A DNA stretch of 48,838 bases from an uncultured Eubacteriales bacterium (GCA_902783025.1 CACZPH010000100.1:1-48838); one strand, 5' to 3'. Shown: positions 27,417-36,247, counted from the stretch's first letter. Program-made: numbers and translations. The notes: a model not told the origin generated them from the letters alone.

Positions 27417-29625
27417 TGTTTCGCTCCTTTACATATTCGTATACCTTTTCGCGCGGCATGCTCTTCGCGTAGTAGTAGCCTTGGATCATATCGCAGCCGA
27501 GTTCTTTCAGAATTTCGACCTGTTCGGCTTTTTCGACGCCCTCGGCAATACACTCGAGCTTGAGGTCGCGCGCGATATTTATAATGTTTTTTACCAACGC
27601 TCTGTCGGTCTCGCTATCCACGATACCGTCGATAAACGCCTTGTCTATCTTGATCGTGCGGACGGGAAGTTTCTCAAGATAAAGCATCGAAGAGTACGCA
27701 ATACCGAAGTCGTCGATCTCCGCGTCGATACCGTTTTTACGTAATATCTCGAGTTTGAGAATAACTTCCTGCATCGAATACATCATCGTGCCTTCGATTA
27801 TTTCGATATGAACGGATCCGGGTTTAAGTCCGCGCGCACGGAATTCGGTAAGGAATTTTTCGATAAAGCCCATTTGCATAAGCTGTATAGGCGAAATGTT
27901 GATCGCTATCGAAACTTTGAAATCCTGCAATATCTTGGCGTAATCCATCGCGCGCTTGTAAATAAACTCTCCGAGTTCGACTATACAACCGTTCTTTTCC
28001 GCCGCCTCGACGAATTCCTGGTTGTGAAGTCCCATTTCGTTGCCGCCGATTATGCGGATGAGCGCTTCGACGCCTTTTACCTTGTCGGTCTTGAGATCGA
28101 TCTGCGGCTGATACCATACGTCGATATTGCCCGAAGAAAGCAACTGCATCATGCCTTTGCGCGTCGTAATGTCGAAAGTGCCGGACTTGAAGACGTTTGT
28201 TCGCAATACGTAATACGTCTGCGCCGCGGAAGTGGAAGCGTTATTGAGCGCACGGAACGCCATATTGATAACGGAATCGAGCGGCGTGTCTTCTTTGAGC
28301 GAGTCGAGTACGACCGCGCCCATACGAACGTCTGGCTTTATGACGTGCTGTTCGAATTCGATGAACGACGATATCTTTTCGGATATTTTGTTTATGTTTT
28401 TGATAAAGGCTTCGCGGGTGTTCCTGTCCTTGACGAACAGAATTACCTGACCGTTGACCTTATACATAATACCGTAATCCTTCAGATCGTCGGCGACTTT
28501 CTTTATCGCGACTTTAAGTCCCGAATCGAATACCTGCTCGCCGAACAGCATACGGTAATAGTTTGCCGACGGCAAACCGAACGCGACTATCATGCCTCCG
28601 TTGTAGTCTTCGGTCTTGACGTACTTGTTCCAGACAGGCAAGAAAACTTCGCCGTTATGCAGTCCGGTTGTCGGATCGGTATTATGTTCTTCGAGAAGGG
28701 CTTCGTATTCGTGCGCCATTACAGTAGCGTCGGATCCTACGAGTCTGTATTCCCCTATGCCCGCCGCCGGCGAAAACATAAGTACGCGCGGATTGCCTTG
28801 TTTGTCTTCGATCGCCAGCCTTATCGGCTCGGACGACGTCACCTTGTCTTCGAAATGGAAAAGCGAGGATTCGACGGTTTCTTTGATTTTGTCTTTGTCG
28901 AATTCGGCGGCGAATTTCTCGTCGATATACTTTACCTTGAGAGCGCGCGACATAACGAAGAAATACGAATCTACGTTTTTGACCTTGTACAGCGCTTTGT
29001 ACCTGTCGAGATAGAACTTGCGGCACAGCAGCATACACAGAGTAAGCAATACCAAAAACGCTATTATTTCGATTATGCTGACAAGCAGCGTGCTCGTCTG
29101 AGTCTGCGCGGTGGCGGATTCCGGAAGAACGCAAAGGATCTTGTCCGCCGCGCTCGCGCCTTTGTACTCGATATCCGCAAAATAATATTGACGCTCGCCC
29201 TCGCTCGTCCGCTGAACCACGACGTCGCAATTCTTAAAGGCTTCCGTGACCTTGTCGGGAGTCTTGAGCGTATTGCCGAGCCACGAAATAAACGCTTTTT
29301 TCCCGCCCGACATCATGCTTTCGTCGGTAGACGCTATAACTTCGCCATCCGGCGAAAGAATAGCGACCGACTCAAACTCGTACATTGAAAGTTCAGTCAC
29401 TATTTCGGAGTAGTTTTCTTCCGTACGCGCCTTGACCGTGTTGCCGTTATCGTCGGTCATTTCGTCAAGAACGGTGGTCGCGAGAACTTCGGCGGTGGAC
29501 TTGTTGACGTTTTGCGAACGCTGGGACACGACCGTCTGCGTAATCGCGCTGAATACGAATCCCGCGCCCACCATAAGCGCGGCGGTTACGAGGATCGTGA
29601 TTATGATTTTGGTTATATACTTCAC
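27403..29625 (-). CDS. Membrane sensor with an intact EAL c-di-GMP phosphodiesterase
   Basis: A 740-aa protein with TM1 (about 5-27), an extracytoplasmic sensing domain of about 150 residues, TM2 (about 180-203), a PAS-like and degenerate GGDEF region (about 210-455, with DPTTGLHNGEVFLP) and an EAL domain (about 475-735). The EAL active-site set is complete: GVEALIR near 521, INISPIQ, IEIIEG, DDFGIAYSS, IKIDKAF, AEGVEK and IQGYYYAK. It should lower cellular c-di-GMP in response to an outside signal. It overlaps the signal peptidase gene by four bases (ATGA) and the dead EAL gene by 14 bases, so it is translated as part of the same operon that a c-di-GMP riboswitch heads. Confidence 0.92.
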   Translation of the reverse strand: MKYITKIIITILVTAALMVGAGFVFSAITQTVVSQRSQNVNKSTAEVLATTVLDEMTDDNGNTVKARTEENYSEIVTELSMYEFESVAILSPDGEVIASTDESMMSGGKKAFISWLGNTLKTPDKVTEAFKNCDVVVQRTSEGERQYYFADIEYKGASAADKILCVLPESATAQTQTSTLLVSIIEIIAFLVLLTLCMLLCRKFYLDRYKALYKVKNVDSYFFVMSRALKVKYIDEKFAAEFDKDKIKETVESSLFHFEDKVTSSEPIRLAIEDKQGNPRVLMFSPAAGIGEYRLVGSDATVMAHEYEALLEEHNTDPTTGLHNGEVFLPVWNKYVKTEDYNGGMIVAFGLPSANYYRMLFGEQVFDSGLKVAIKKVADDLKDYGIMYKVNGQVILFVKDRNTREAFIKNINKISEKISSFIEFEQHVIKPDVRMGAVVLDSLKEDTPLDSVINMAFRALNNASTSAAQTYYVLRTNVFKSGTFDITTRKGMMQLLSSGNIDVWYQPQIDLKTDKVKGVEALIRIIGGNEMGLHNQEFVEAAEKNGCIVELGEFIYKRAMDYAKILQDFKVSIAINISPIQLMQMGFIEKFLTEFRARGLKPGSVHIEIIEGTMMYSMQEVILKLEILRKNGIDAEIDDFGIAYSSMLYLEKLPVRTIKIDKAFIDGIVDSETDRALVKNIINIARDLKLECIAEGVEKAEQVEILKELGCDMIQGYYYAKSMPREKVYEYVKERNNGKK

Positions 29626-30422
29626 TTGTCCTCCTCTCCTTGCGCTTTTTCGTCGCCGGTTTTTTCGTCGGGCTCTGCGGAAACGACGGGATCGTCGTCG
29701 GTTTCGTCTGTTTTTTCGCCGTTTTCAACGCAAGCAGTCTCGCTTGACGGATCGTTTGAGGCGGCCGAAGACGCGGAGTCCAAACCTAATTCGGCTCTTA
29801 ACTCCGCTTCTATGCGTTTGCGTTTTTCTTCTTCCGATTCTTTTGCTTTTTGGTTTTGCTTTTCGGTCTTTATTTTGTTTGCCTCGACCACTATCGAGCA
29901 AACTTCAATTCCGGCTATTACCAGAACGCCGGCGATAAGCACGACGAAAACTATCGTGCGGTTGTTTGTGAAAAAACCCAAAATCGCGCCGAAAAACGCG
30001 GATTTGCCTACTTTTTTCGCAAACGGGTGACTGGGAACTTTGTCACGGATCGGATTGGTTTTTTCATTTACGCCCTGCGTCCAAATAGTGCCGTCGTCCT
30101 CGATTTCGACTATGCGGTGGCAAATAAACTGCCCGTACATTTGCGACGAAGAGTCTTCGTTCTTGAATACGACGTCGTCGCCGACTTTGAGCGTAGACGC
30201 GTCGCAGTCCTTGGCTACTACGAGTTCGCCCACATGGATTTCGGGCTCCATCGATCCCGACTGAATAATATGGAAAGAGTAACCGAAAAACTTAACGTAG
30301 CCGTTTTTGCGCACGGAAATACCGGTATAGACGAGTATACCTATGCAGATCACCAATACGGCGACCGCGATCCCGGTCACGATTTTTCCGGCTAACGTTG
30401 ATTTTTTGTCGCTCTTTGCCAC
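29622..30422 (-). CDS. sipW: SipW-type (ER-type) signal peptidase I
   Basis: A 266-aa membrane peptidase of the SipW/S26B group, which uses a Ser-His rather than Ser-Lys pair and in Bacillus processes TasA and TapA. TM1 is at about 13-34; the box FFGYSFHIIQSGSMEPEIHVGELVV places nucleophile Ser57; QFICHRIVEI places His102; WTQGVNEKTNPIRD is the third conserved box. TM2 (about 148-170) is followed by a long charged cytosolic tail of about 90 residues ending in acidic repeats, which SipW itself lacks. The likely substrates are the SipW-type precursors encoded 6-12 kb upstream. It lies 13 bases after the DUF2357/rod gene and overlaps the EAL sensor gene by four bases. Confidence 0.93.
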   Translation of the reverse strand: MAKSDKKSTLAGKIVTGIAVAVLVICIGILVYTGISVRKNGYVKFFGYSFHIIQSGSMEPEIHVGELVVAKDCDASTLKVGDDVVFKNEDSSSQMYGQFICHRIVEIEDDGTIWTQGVNEKTNPIRDKVPSHPFAKKVGKSAFFGAILGFFTNNRTIVFVVLIAGVLVIAGIEVCSIVVEANKIKTEKQNQKAKESEEEKRKRIEAELRAELGLDSASSAASNDPSSETACVENGEKTDETDDDPVVSAEPDEKTGDEKAQGEEDK

Positions 30423-30435
30423 TTATTGCTCCTGC

Positions 30436-33400
30436 TTATCTTTTCTTTTTGCCGTTTTTGCTTTTGCGCTCTAAGGACTCGGCAACTTCCGCGTTGAGTC
30501 TTCGCCTCTCCGCGATAACCGCTTTTTCCTGCTCGATCTCTATCGCCTTGCGACGAAGGACCGAACGCGTCTTCTTCATGTTGAGCCTCGTGAGCAATTC
30601 GTCCGCCGCCTTTGCCGCCTGAGCGGCCTTCTCTTCGACAGCCGCCGCTATTTGCTCCTTCTTTTCTTCGATTTTGGCTTCGATTTGCTCTTTTTTCTCT
30701 TGAACCTCTTTGCGGCGCTTTTCAAACTCTTCTTTCGCCTTGGCGGCTAAAGTCTTGCGTTCCGCTTCTTCACGAGCTTTACGCTCCGCTTCTTCGCGTG
30801 CTTTACGCTCCGCTTCTTCGCGTGCTTTGCGTTCCGCTTCTTCCGCGGCTTTGCGCTCGGCTTCTTCGCGTGCTTTACGTTCCGCTTCTTCGCGTGCTTT
30901 GCGTTCCGCTTCTTCATGTGCCTTTCGCTCGGCTTCTTCACGTGCTTTGCGCTCCGCTTCTTCACGAGCTTTACGTTCCGCTTCTTCTTGAGCCTTACGT
31001 TCCGCTTCTTCGCGTGCTTTGCGCTCCGCTTCTTCACGTGCTTTGCGCTCCGCTTCTTCACGTGCTTTGCGCTCGGCTTCTTCTGCGGCTTTGCGTTGCG
31101 CCTCTTCACGTGCTTTGCGTTCCGCTTCTTCTGCGGCTTTGCGTTCCGCTTCTTCGCGTGCTTTGCGCTCGGCTTCTTCGCGGGCCTTACGTTCCGCTTC
31201 TTCAGCGGCTTTGCGCTCCGCCTCTTCTTTGGCTTTACGCTCTGCCTCTTCTTTGGCTTTACGTTCCGCCTCTTCTTGGGCTTTACGCTCTGCCTCTTCT
31301 TGGGCTTTACGCTCCGCTTCTTCCGCGGCCTTGCGCTCCGCTTCTTCCGCGGCTTTACGCTCCGCTTCTTCTGCGGCTTTACGCTCCGCTTCTTCGCGTG
31401 CTTTACGTTCCGCTTCTTCAGCGGCTTTACGCGCCGCCTCCTGATTATCCGTTATGACAGCACGCGCGCCTTTTTGTAATGCTTTTTCCTTTTCTATTTC
31501 GATAGCCTTACGACGAAGTACGAAACGACGTTTTTTAATCAAGCGCCCATACGTATCGCCGGCTTGACCTTCTTCTGCGGGTTCCGGTTCGGATTCTTTT
31601 GCCTTGCGCTCGGCTTCTTCACGGGCCTTGCGTGCGGCTTCTTCCGCGGCTTTACGCTCGGCTTCGGCTTTTCTTTCTTCTTCTTTGGCTTTGCGTTCCG
31701 CCTCTTCTTTGGCTTTGCGCTCTGCCTCTTCTTGGGCTTTGCGCTCTGCCTCTTCTTGGGCTTTACGCTCTGCCTCTTCTTTGGCTTTGCGTTCCGCCTC
31801 TTCTTTGGCTTTGCGTTCCGCTTCTTCTTTGGCTTTGCGTTCCGCTTCTTCTTTAGCGGCCTTTTCCGCCGCCAAACGTTCTTCCTCCGCTTGCTTTTCG
31901 GCGGCTATGCGTTCGCGTTCCGCTTGCTTTTCGGCGGCTATACGTTCGCGTTCCGCTTGTTTTTCCGCGGCAAGGCGCTCACGTTCCGCTTGCTTTTCGG
32001 CGGCTATGCGTTCGCGTTCCGCTTGCTTTTCGGCGGCTATGCGCTCGCGCTCCGCTTGCTTTTCGGCGGCTATGCGCTCACGTTCCGCTTGTTTTTCCGC
32101 GGCAAGGCGCTCGCGCTCTTCTTTTTGCCTTTCGGCCTCGAGGCGTTTTTCTTCTCTTATGCGTTCGAGTTCGAGGCGTTTTTCCTCCGCTTTGCGGCGC
32201 TCCTCTTCCTGCTTCTTGACTTTGTTGAGTTTTGCCTTCAGCCGCTCGAGCTTTTTGCGTTGAGCCTCTTCGCGCTTAAGCGCAAGTCCGGCTTCCTCCT
32301 CCTTGAGTCGGCGCAGTTGAGCATAAGACGAAACGACTTTTTTCTGGTGACGTATCTGCGCTTCGAGCTCGTCAAGTTCGTTTTCGTAAAGGACGTCGTC
32401 TTCGAAATTGACGTGCAAAACGTCGTCGTACATCGCGTTGTTGATATTGGTAACGCGGCGGTAAAGGCTTCGAAGATTGACTTCCTGCGGGACCCCGGTC
32501 TCTTCTTCGTCGTTAAAGGCGTCGGAAAGATCCTCGAGTTCGGTTATCATTTTGCGGATACGTTCGCGGTAAAACTCGTTTACGTCCGCGGCGGAAACCG
32601 AACGATTAAGTCCGGGTTTGTCAATGGTAAGCTTTGTGTGCGGGGTGATCTTGTAGCGTTTTTTCGTTATGCGGCGGGGCTTTGCCTGCGCGTAAATCGC
32701 CTTGCGGATCTCGTCGTTAGCCGTCATGACCTCGACGGAAGCGGCGACGAGCTTGGTAAGATCGTTAAAATACCCGTCGTCGAACGGCAACGGCGTGTCC
32801 ACGACGTTGACCGAATAGCCTACCGTGTTGTAGCTCGAAAGCATCAGCCACAAGTGATAGCAATTAGTGTAATCGGTGTTGCCTACCAGAATATTGGTGC
32901 GCTGAATGGGCGGATAAACGGGTTTCGCCTTGCGCATGATACGCGCAAACTCCGTCGAATCGAGCACGCGGATCTTCTGCCTGATAAGTTCGAGTTTATC
33001 GATAAGGTCGTCGTTGACTTTGCTGATCGCCTCGTCGCCGGAGGGCGTTTTGATCGCCATCTGGAGTTTGTAGTTTACGTCCGCTTCGCCGAACTTAAAA
33101 GTCGAATGATACGACAGCGACGTGTTGTTTTTGATTTTGGACTGTTCGATTATCGTTTCGTATCTGCGCTCGACAAAGACTTTGAGCCGCTGTAAAAGCG
33201 CGTAAACGAAACGGTTTTCGTAAATAGCGACCTCTTCCTCAAACGTCCTCGTCATGACGGAGGAGGGCAAAACCGATCCGTCGTCGCGGATCTGTCTTAT
33301 ATACTGGGTATGAGTGGAAAGATGTCGTACCGCCACGCCGTCAACGCGCTTGGCTTTTTCGATATTGACAAGCTCGCGCTCGTCGCGAATAGTGTTTTTG

Positions 33401-33681
33401 GGGCGTTTAGCGATTTTTTCTATCGACAAAAGGCCGTCCTGGATAGCTTCTATCCAGTCGGCGTCGATGCTGAAAGACTGCATAAACGCGTTTTGCGCGA
33501 GAGTGTTATTGCCTTTCGAGACGGCGTCCAACAAGGCGCGATAAAGAACGTTATCGCCCGCCATGTCGTACTTTTCGTCCATAAGCTTGCCGACCTCGAA
33601 AGCGTCGATCGTAGAAACGATTTGTTCGCTGAGGTTGGGGACCTGGGACTCAAGATTGGGGGTGTACTCCTTATCTTCCAT
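30436..33681 (-). CDS. DUF2357-like protein with a very long charged helical rod
   Basis: A 1081-aa cytosolic protein. The first about 450 residues resemble DUF2357, the domain that partners McrB-like ATPases; the typical ENRFV helix is present (EEEVAIYENRFVYALLQRLKVFVERRYETI, about 147-176). From about 450 to 1030 the chain is a Glu/Lys/Arg/Ala rod: seven AAEKQAERER units of 11 residues, then dozens of EEAERKAx octads, the composition of stable single alpha-helices or TolA-like rods. A motif, VLRRKAIEIE, occurs twice (near residues 718 and 1042), once in the middle and once at the end. I see no PD-(D/E)xK nuclease region such as McrC or CoCoNuT proteins carry. The gene starts three bases after the AAA+ gene, so both should form one complex. 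Function unknown. Confidence 0.85.
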   Translation of the reverse strand: MEDKEYTPNLESQVPNLSEQIVSTIDAFEVGKLMDEKYDMAGDNVLYRALLDAVSKGNNTLAQNAFMQSFSIDADWIEAIQDGLLSIEKIAKRPKNTIRDERELVNIEKAKRVDGVAVRHLSTHTQYIRQIRDDGSVLPSSVMTRTFEEEVAIYENRFVYALLQRLKVFVERRYETIIEQSKIKNNTSLSYHSTFKFGEADVNYKLQMAIKTPSGDEAISKVNDDLIDKLELIRQKIRVLDSTEFARIMRKAKPVYPPIQRTNILVGNTDYTNCYHLWLMLSSYNTVGYSVNVVDTPLPFDDGYFNDLTKLVAASVEVMTANDEIRKAIYAQAKPRRITKKRYKITPHTKLTIDKPGLNRSVSAADVNEFYRERIRKMITELEDLSDAFNDEEETGVPQEVNLRSLYRRVTNINNAMYDDVLHVNFEDDVLYENELDELEAQIRHQKKVVSSYAQLRRLKEEEAGLALKREEAQRKKLERLKAKLNKVKKQEEERRKAEEKRLELERIREEKRLEAERQKEERERLAAEKQAERERIAAEKQAERERIAAEKQAERERIAAEKQAERERLAAEKQAERERIAAEKQAERERIAAEKQAEEERLAAEKAAKEEAERKAKEEAERKAKEEAERKAKEEAERKAQEEAERKAQEEAERKAKEEAERKAKEEERKAEAERKAAEEAARKAREEAERKAKESEPEPAEEGQAGDTYGRLIKKRRFVLRRKAIEIEKEKALQKGARAVITDNQEAARKAAEEAERKAREEAERKAAEEAERKAAEEAERKAAEEAERKAQEEAERKAQEEAERKAKEEAERKAKEEAERKAAEEAERKAREEAERKAREEAERKAAEEAERKAREEAQRKAAEEAERKAREEAERKAREEAERKAREEAERKAQEEAERKAREEAERKAREEAERKAHEEAERKAREEAERKAREEAERKAAEEAERKAREEAERKAREEAERKAREEAERKTLAAKAKEEFEKRRKEVQEKKEQIEAKIEEKKEQIAAAVEEKAAQAAKAADELLTRLNMKKTRSVLRRKAIEIEQEKAVIAERRRLNAEVAESLERKSKNGKKKR
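30753..31860 (-). repeat. 24-bp tandem repeat arrays inside the rod gene
   Basis: Two blocks (about 30753-31440 and 31602-31860) consist of imperfect 24-bp units encoding EEAERKA plus one variable residue (Lys, Arg, Gln, Ala or His context). The two blocks are split by a unique stretch (about 31445-31600) that codes the first VLRRKAIEIE motif. Such arrays change length easily by slippage or recombination. Confidence 0.9.
31868..32125 (-). repeat. 33-bp tandem repeat array inside the rod gene
   Basis: Seven 33-bp units encode AAEKQAERERI or close variants. The 11-residue period differs from the 8-residue period of the neighbouring arrays, so the two arrays arose separately. Confidence 0.9.
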
Positions 33682-33684
33682 GCG

Positions 33685-35247
33685 TTATGCCTTTCTGATA
33701 AGTTGTTTGATGTACTCGACGCACTGCGGAAGTTGATTTTTGCCGAAGAGCGAATCGAGCAGAGAAATAAGTCCGTTGAGTTCTTTCTTGAGGAAGACGA
33801 GGTTTACGCCGTTAAGCTTACGGAGAATTTTACTCATAAGCAGGAAGTCGATAGCTTCCGTTTCGGTTCCGCCGCACGCGACGAAAACGGGAATAAACGC
33901 GTAAATCTGTCTTAAGATACGGTTACCGAAAGTAACCTTGAAGTTGTCGAACATAAAGTTATCGACCTTCGCCAAAGCGTCCTTCGCCTTGTCGGAAACC
34001 TCGATCTCCTTGCGAGCCTTGGTAAACAAATACTCGAGGTAATCGTACGATATCTTCATGGGCGGCGTGATAGGTGCGTCAAAGTAATCGGCTCTCGTAT
34101 TGAGATCGATGGTAATGGTACGGTCGTAAACCTTATCGGTAATGGTAAACGTCGAGTCGTCCTGGTTAGCGGTGCCGACAAACCACAAGGATTGCGGCAC
34201 GAGGACTTTGCCTTCGACGATATGTTTGGGGTCGGATTCGTTGGGAACGGGCACGACGTCGATGAGCCACTCGTCCTTGTCGGGCATTTCCATAACGGAC
34301 AAGAATTCCGCGAAGTAATATTCGATACGCGCGAGGTTCATTTCGTCAAGAACGATAAACGACGGGTCGTCGCGGTACGTCGCCTCGTAAAGAGCGACCA
34401 AAAAGTCCGTTTCGTTAAACGTCTTGGTAAATTCGTTGAGATAGCCTATAAGGTCGCCGCGGTCACGCCATGACGGCTGAATGGACACGATCGACGTGGG
34501 GTGCTCGAAAAATCTGCCCATTGCGTAAGGCAAACTCGTTTTACCGGTACCGGATATACCTTCGAGAATAAGCACTTTAGTCGTCGCCATACCCGCGAAG
34601 AAATAACGTATAACGTCTTTTTTGTAATAGAGTTTCTGCTGCGAAGCGGCAAAATTAACGAAGCTGTCGACGAGCTGCGAAAGCGTTACGCCGTCGGTTT
34701 CGGCAGTCGAAACAAACGGCTCGGCAAATTCGAACTGTCTGTCGATAGCCGACAAACGGGCGAATCTCGACGGACCCGCGGGAAGAGCCGGTCCCTCGCC
34801 TTGCGCGCCTTCGTTTTTGACCTCGGTCGCGGTGATTTCCTGTCCGCCCTGCTCAAGACCGTTGTAGTTGGCGTTGAGCTTCATAGCGTAAATTCTGTTT
34901 TTCTCGATGGTAAGCTTGGCTATTTTGTCGTTAGCCTTGGCGATCTCTTCGAGAAGCTGATCTTTTTCGACTTCCTTGGCGCGGAAAATGATATACCTGC
35001 GTATTATCTGCACGAGGCGGAAAATTACGAAAAACCAGAATACCAGTCCTACGATAAACGTAATTACGAAAAGTAACCAGCCCGCCCAGTTGAAGTCCAC
35101 GGCAGCGTCGATGAATTTGTTGAACGCGCGCGGAATGTTCGTCGTAAAAATATTGGCGAACGCCAGGAAAAGATCGCGGAAAAAGAAACCCACGTCCTGA
35201 AAAAACTGCATCAGGAAAGCAACGTAATATCTTGCGAATTCTGCCAT
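33685..35247 (-). CDS. Membrane-anchored McrB-like AAA+ ATPase
   Basis: A 520-aa AAA+ protein of the McrB/AAA_5 type (DNA- or protein-remodelling NTPases). Residues 1-85 hold a hydrophobic/amphipathic segment (about 5-30) and a clear transmembrane helix (about 55-80); a coiled coil follows (about 88-120). The ATPase core has Walker A GISGTGKTSL near 230, the McrB-like QPSWRDRGDLIGY just after it, Walker B FIVLDEMNLARIEYYFAEF near 297 and the sensor block FVGTANQDDSTFTITDKVYDRT near 358, which matches the McrB GTxNxxD...D.A.xRR pattern, although it has Asp-Arg in place of Arg-Arg. McrB lacks a membrane helix, so this version acts at the membrane. It lies three bases before the DUF2357/rod gene and 63 bases after a SipW-like peptidase gene. 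Confidence 0.88.
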   Translation of the reverse strand: MAEFARYYVAFLMQFFQDVGFFFRDLFLAFANIFTTNIPRAFNKFIDAAVDFNWAGWLLFVITFIVGLVFWFFVIFRLVQIIRRYIIFRAKEVEKDQLLEEIAKANDKIAKLTIEKNRIYAMKLNANYNGLEQGGQEITATEVKNEGAQGEGPALPAGPSRFARLSAIDRQFEFAEPFVSTAETDGVTLSQLVDSFVNFAASQQKLYYKKDVIRYFFAGMATTKVLILEGISGTGKTSLPYAMGRFFEHPTSIVSIQPSWRDRGDLIGYLNEFTKTFNETDFLVALYEATYRDDPSFIVLDEMNLARIEYYFAEFLSVMEMPDKDEWLIDVVPVPNESDPKHIVEGKVLVPQSLWFVGTANQDDSTFTITDKVYDRTITIDLNTRADYFDAPITPPMKISYDYLEYLFTKARKEIEVSDKAKDALAKVDNFMFDNFKVTFGNRILRQIYAFIPVFVACGGTETEAIDFLLMSKILRKLNGVNLVFLKKELNGLISLLDSLFGKNQLPQCVEYIKQLIRKA

Positions 35248-35310
35248 GTTGAAATTACACCTTTCTTATAAGTCTTTTAGGACGAACAACAAAGGGTTGC
35301 CGTCCTTGGT

Positions 35311-36189
35311 TTATTCCTCGGTTTTGTCTTCCGTAGGAGTCTGTTCCTCTTGTTTTGCCGCCATTTCCTTGAGAAGTTGAGCGCGGATCTGTTCGCGCAT
35401 TTCTTCTTCCTTCTTGGAGTTTTCGGCGGCGGCTTTGGCGTAAGCCTCTTCGCCCGCCATAACGTATCTGCGCTTGTTGTACTGCACGATATTGAATACG
35501 ACGAGCCCTATGCAATAGAGCATAATGAGCGCCGCGGGAAGCAAAACGCAAATCAAAAATCCGGTCTTGCTCTGAAGGAACAAAATGACGTTACCTATTC
35601 CGCTCGCCTTGCCCTCGAATTTGCCCTGAACGTCGTCGATAGTGCGCATAATAGAGTCCGCGGTAGGGTTGTTGTCGCCCTTGGTATAATAGCCTACGAC
35701 TCTGCCTTTCTCGTCGACTACTACCTCGATAATGCGGTGGGTGTCGAGAGCTTTCTGCGCGTGAATAGTATCCCAGAATGTAATGACGTCGCCGACTTTG
35801 TAACTTGCCTTTTCGGTGTTGTCGCCGGCGATCTTTACTTTGATGACGTCGCCGCGCGAGAAGTTGTCGGACTTTACCTTGCCGCTGCTGAAGTCTTTAG
35901 CCATGGAGTCCGACTCCACGGTATAGTACGCGTAACCGAAGAAAGTCGGATAACCGCGATTGCTCGATACGAGCGAGTTTACGACGATGATAACGGCAAA
36001 CAGCATGATTATCACGCTGAGCACGTTGATCGCTATCGAAACTATTTTTCCCGCTTTGCTTTGAGTCGCCGGCGCGGCGGGCGTAACGGGCGCCTCGGGC
36101 TCGTCCTGGGGCGCCGCCTCGACGGGATCGCCTGCGGTATGCTCTTCTTCCTTGATCTCTTCGGAAGCGTTAAGCTCTTTGTCTTCCAT
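35311..36189 (-). CDS. SipW-like signal peptidase I with an acidic N-terminal extension
   Basis: A 292-aa Ser-His signal peptidase, first gene of its operon. A 45-residue Pro/Glu-rich cytosolic extension precedes TM1 (about 47-71). Ser95 in the box FFGYAYYTVESDSM is the nucleophile, but the usual SGSMxP is SDSMAK, so the Gly and Pro are lost. His151 (DTHRIIEVVV) and the GDNNPTAD box (about 171-178) are intact. TM2 (about 208-232) is followed by a charged helical tail. It differs strongly from the second SipW-like enzyme at 29622, so the two may serve different precursors. ATG at 36187-36189 with GGAGG, downstream of a c-di-GMP-I riboswitch. Confidence 0.88.
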   Translation of the reverse strand: MEDKELNASEEIKEEEHTAGDPVEAAPQDEPEAPVTPAAPATQSKAGKIVSIAINVLSVIIMLFAVIIVVNSLVSSNRGYPTFFGYAYYTVESDSMAKDFSSGKVKSDNFSRGDVIKVKIAGDNTEKASYKVGDVITFWDTIHAQKALDTHRIIEVVVDEKGRVVGYYTKGDNNPTADSIMRTIDDVQGKFEGKASGIGNVILFLQSKTGFLICVLLPAALIMLYCIGLVVFNIVQYNKRRYVMAGEEAYAKAAAENSKKEEEMREQIRAQLLKEMAAKQEEQTPTEDKTEE

Positions 36190-36247
36190 AATTCCTCCGT
36201 TTTATATTTTATCCGGTATTTGTCGGACAGGCAAAACGGAAAAATTT

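Noticed and set aside
21666-29388. Large plus-strand frames opposite the GGDEF/EAL genes (21666-23222, 24687-27302, 27808-29388)
   Set aside because: They are a by-product of the GC-rich codon bias. The minus-strand frames contain intact enzyme motifs and good start signals.
30753-32125. Regular repeats that might be taken for a CRISPR array
   Set aside because: The units are tandem, in frame, coding and have no unique spacers; no cas genes are nearby.
30612-33195. Long plus-strand open frames opposite the rod gene (for example 30612-31457 and 31564-33195), rich in Leu, Phe and Ser
   Set aside because: They are mirror images of the 24-bp and 33-bp repeats. They have no ribosome binding site and read as low-complexity hydrophobic sequence; the minus-strand frame has a proper start, motifs and operon context.
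30436-35247. A classical McrBC type IV restriction or CoCoNuT defence system
   Set aside because: McrB-like and DUF2357-like proteins are present, but I see no nuclease region, the ATPase is membrane-anchored and the neighbours are secretion and c-di-GMP genes. I cannot exclude a remote nuclease without a profile search.
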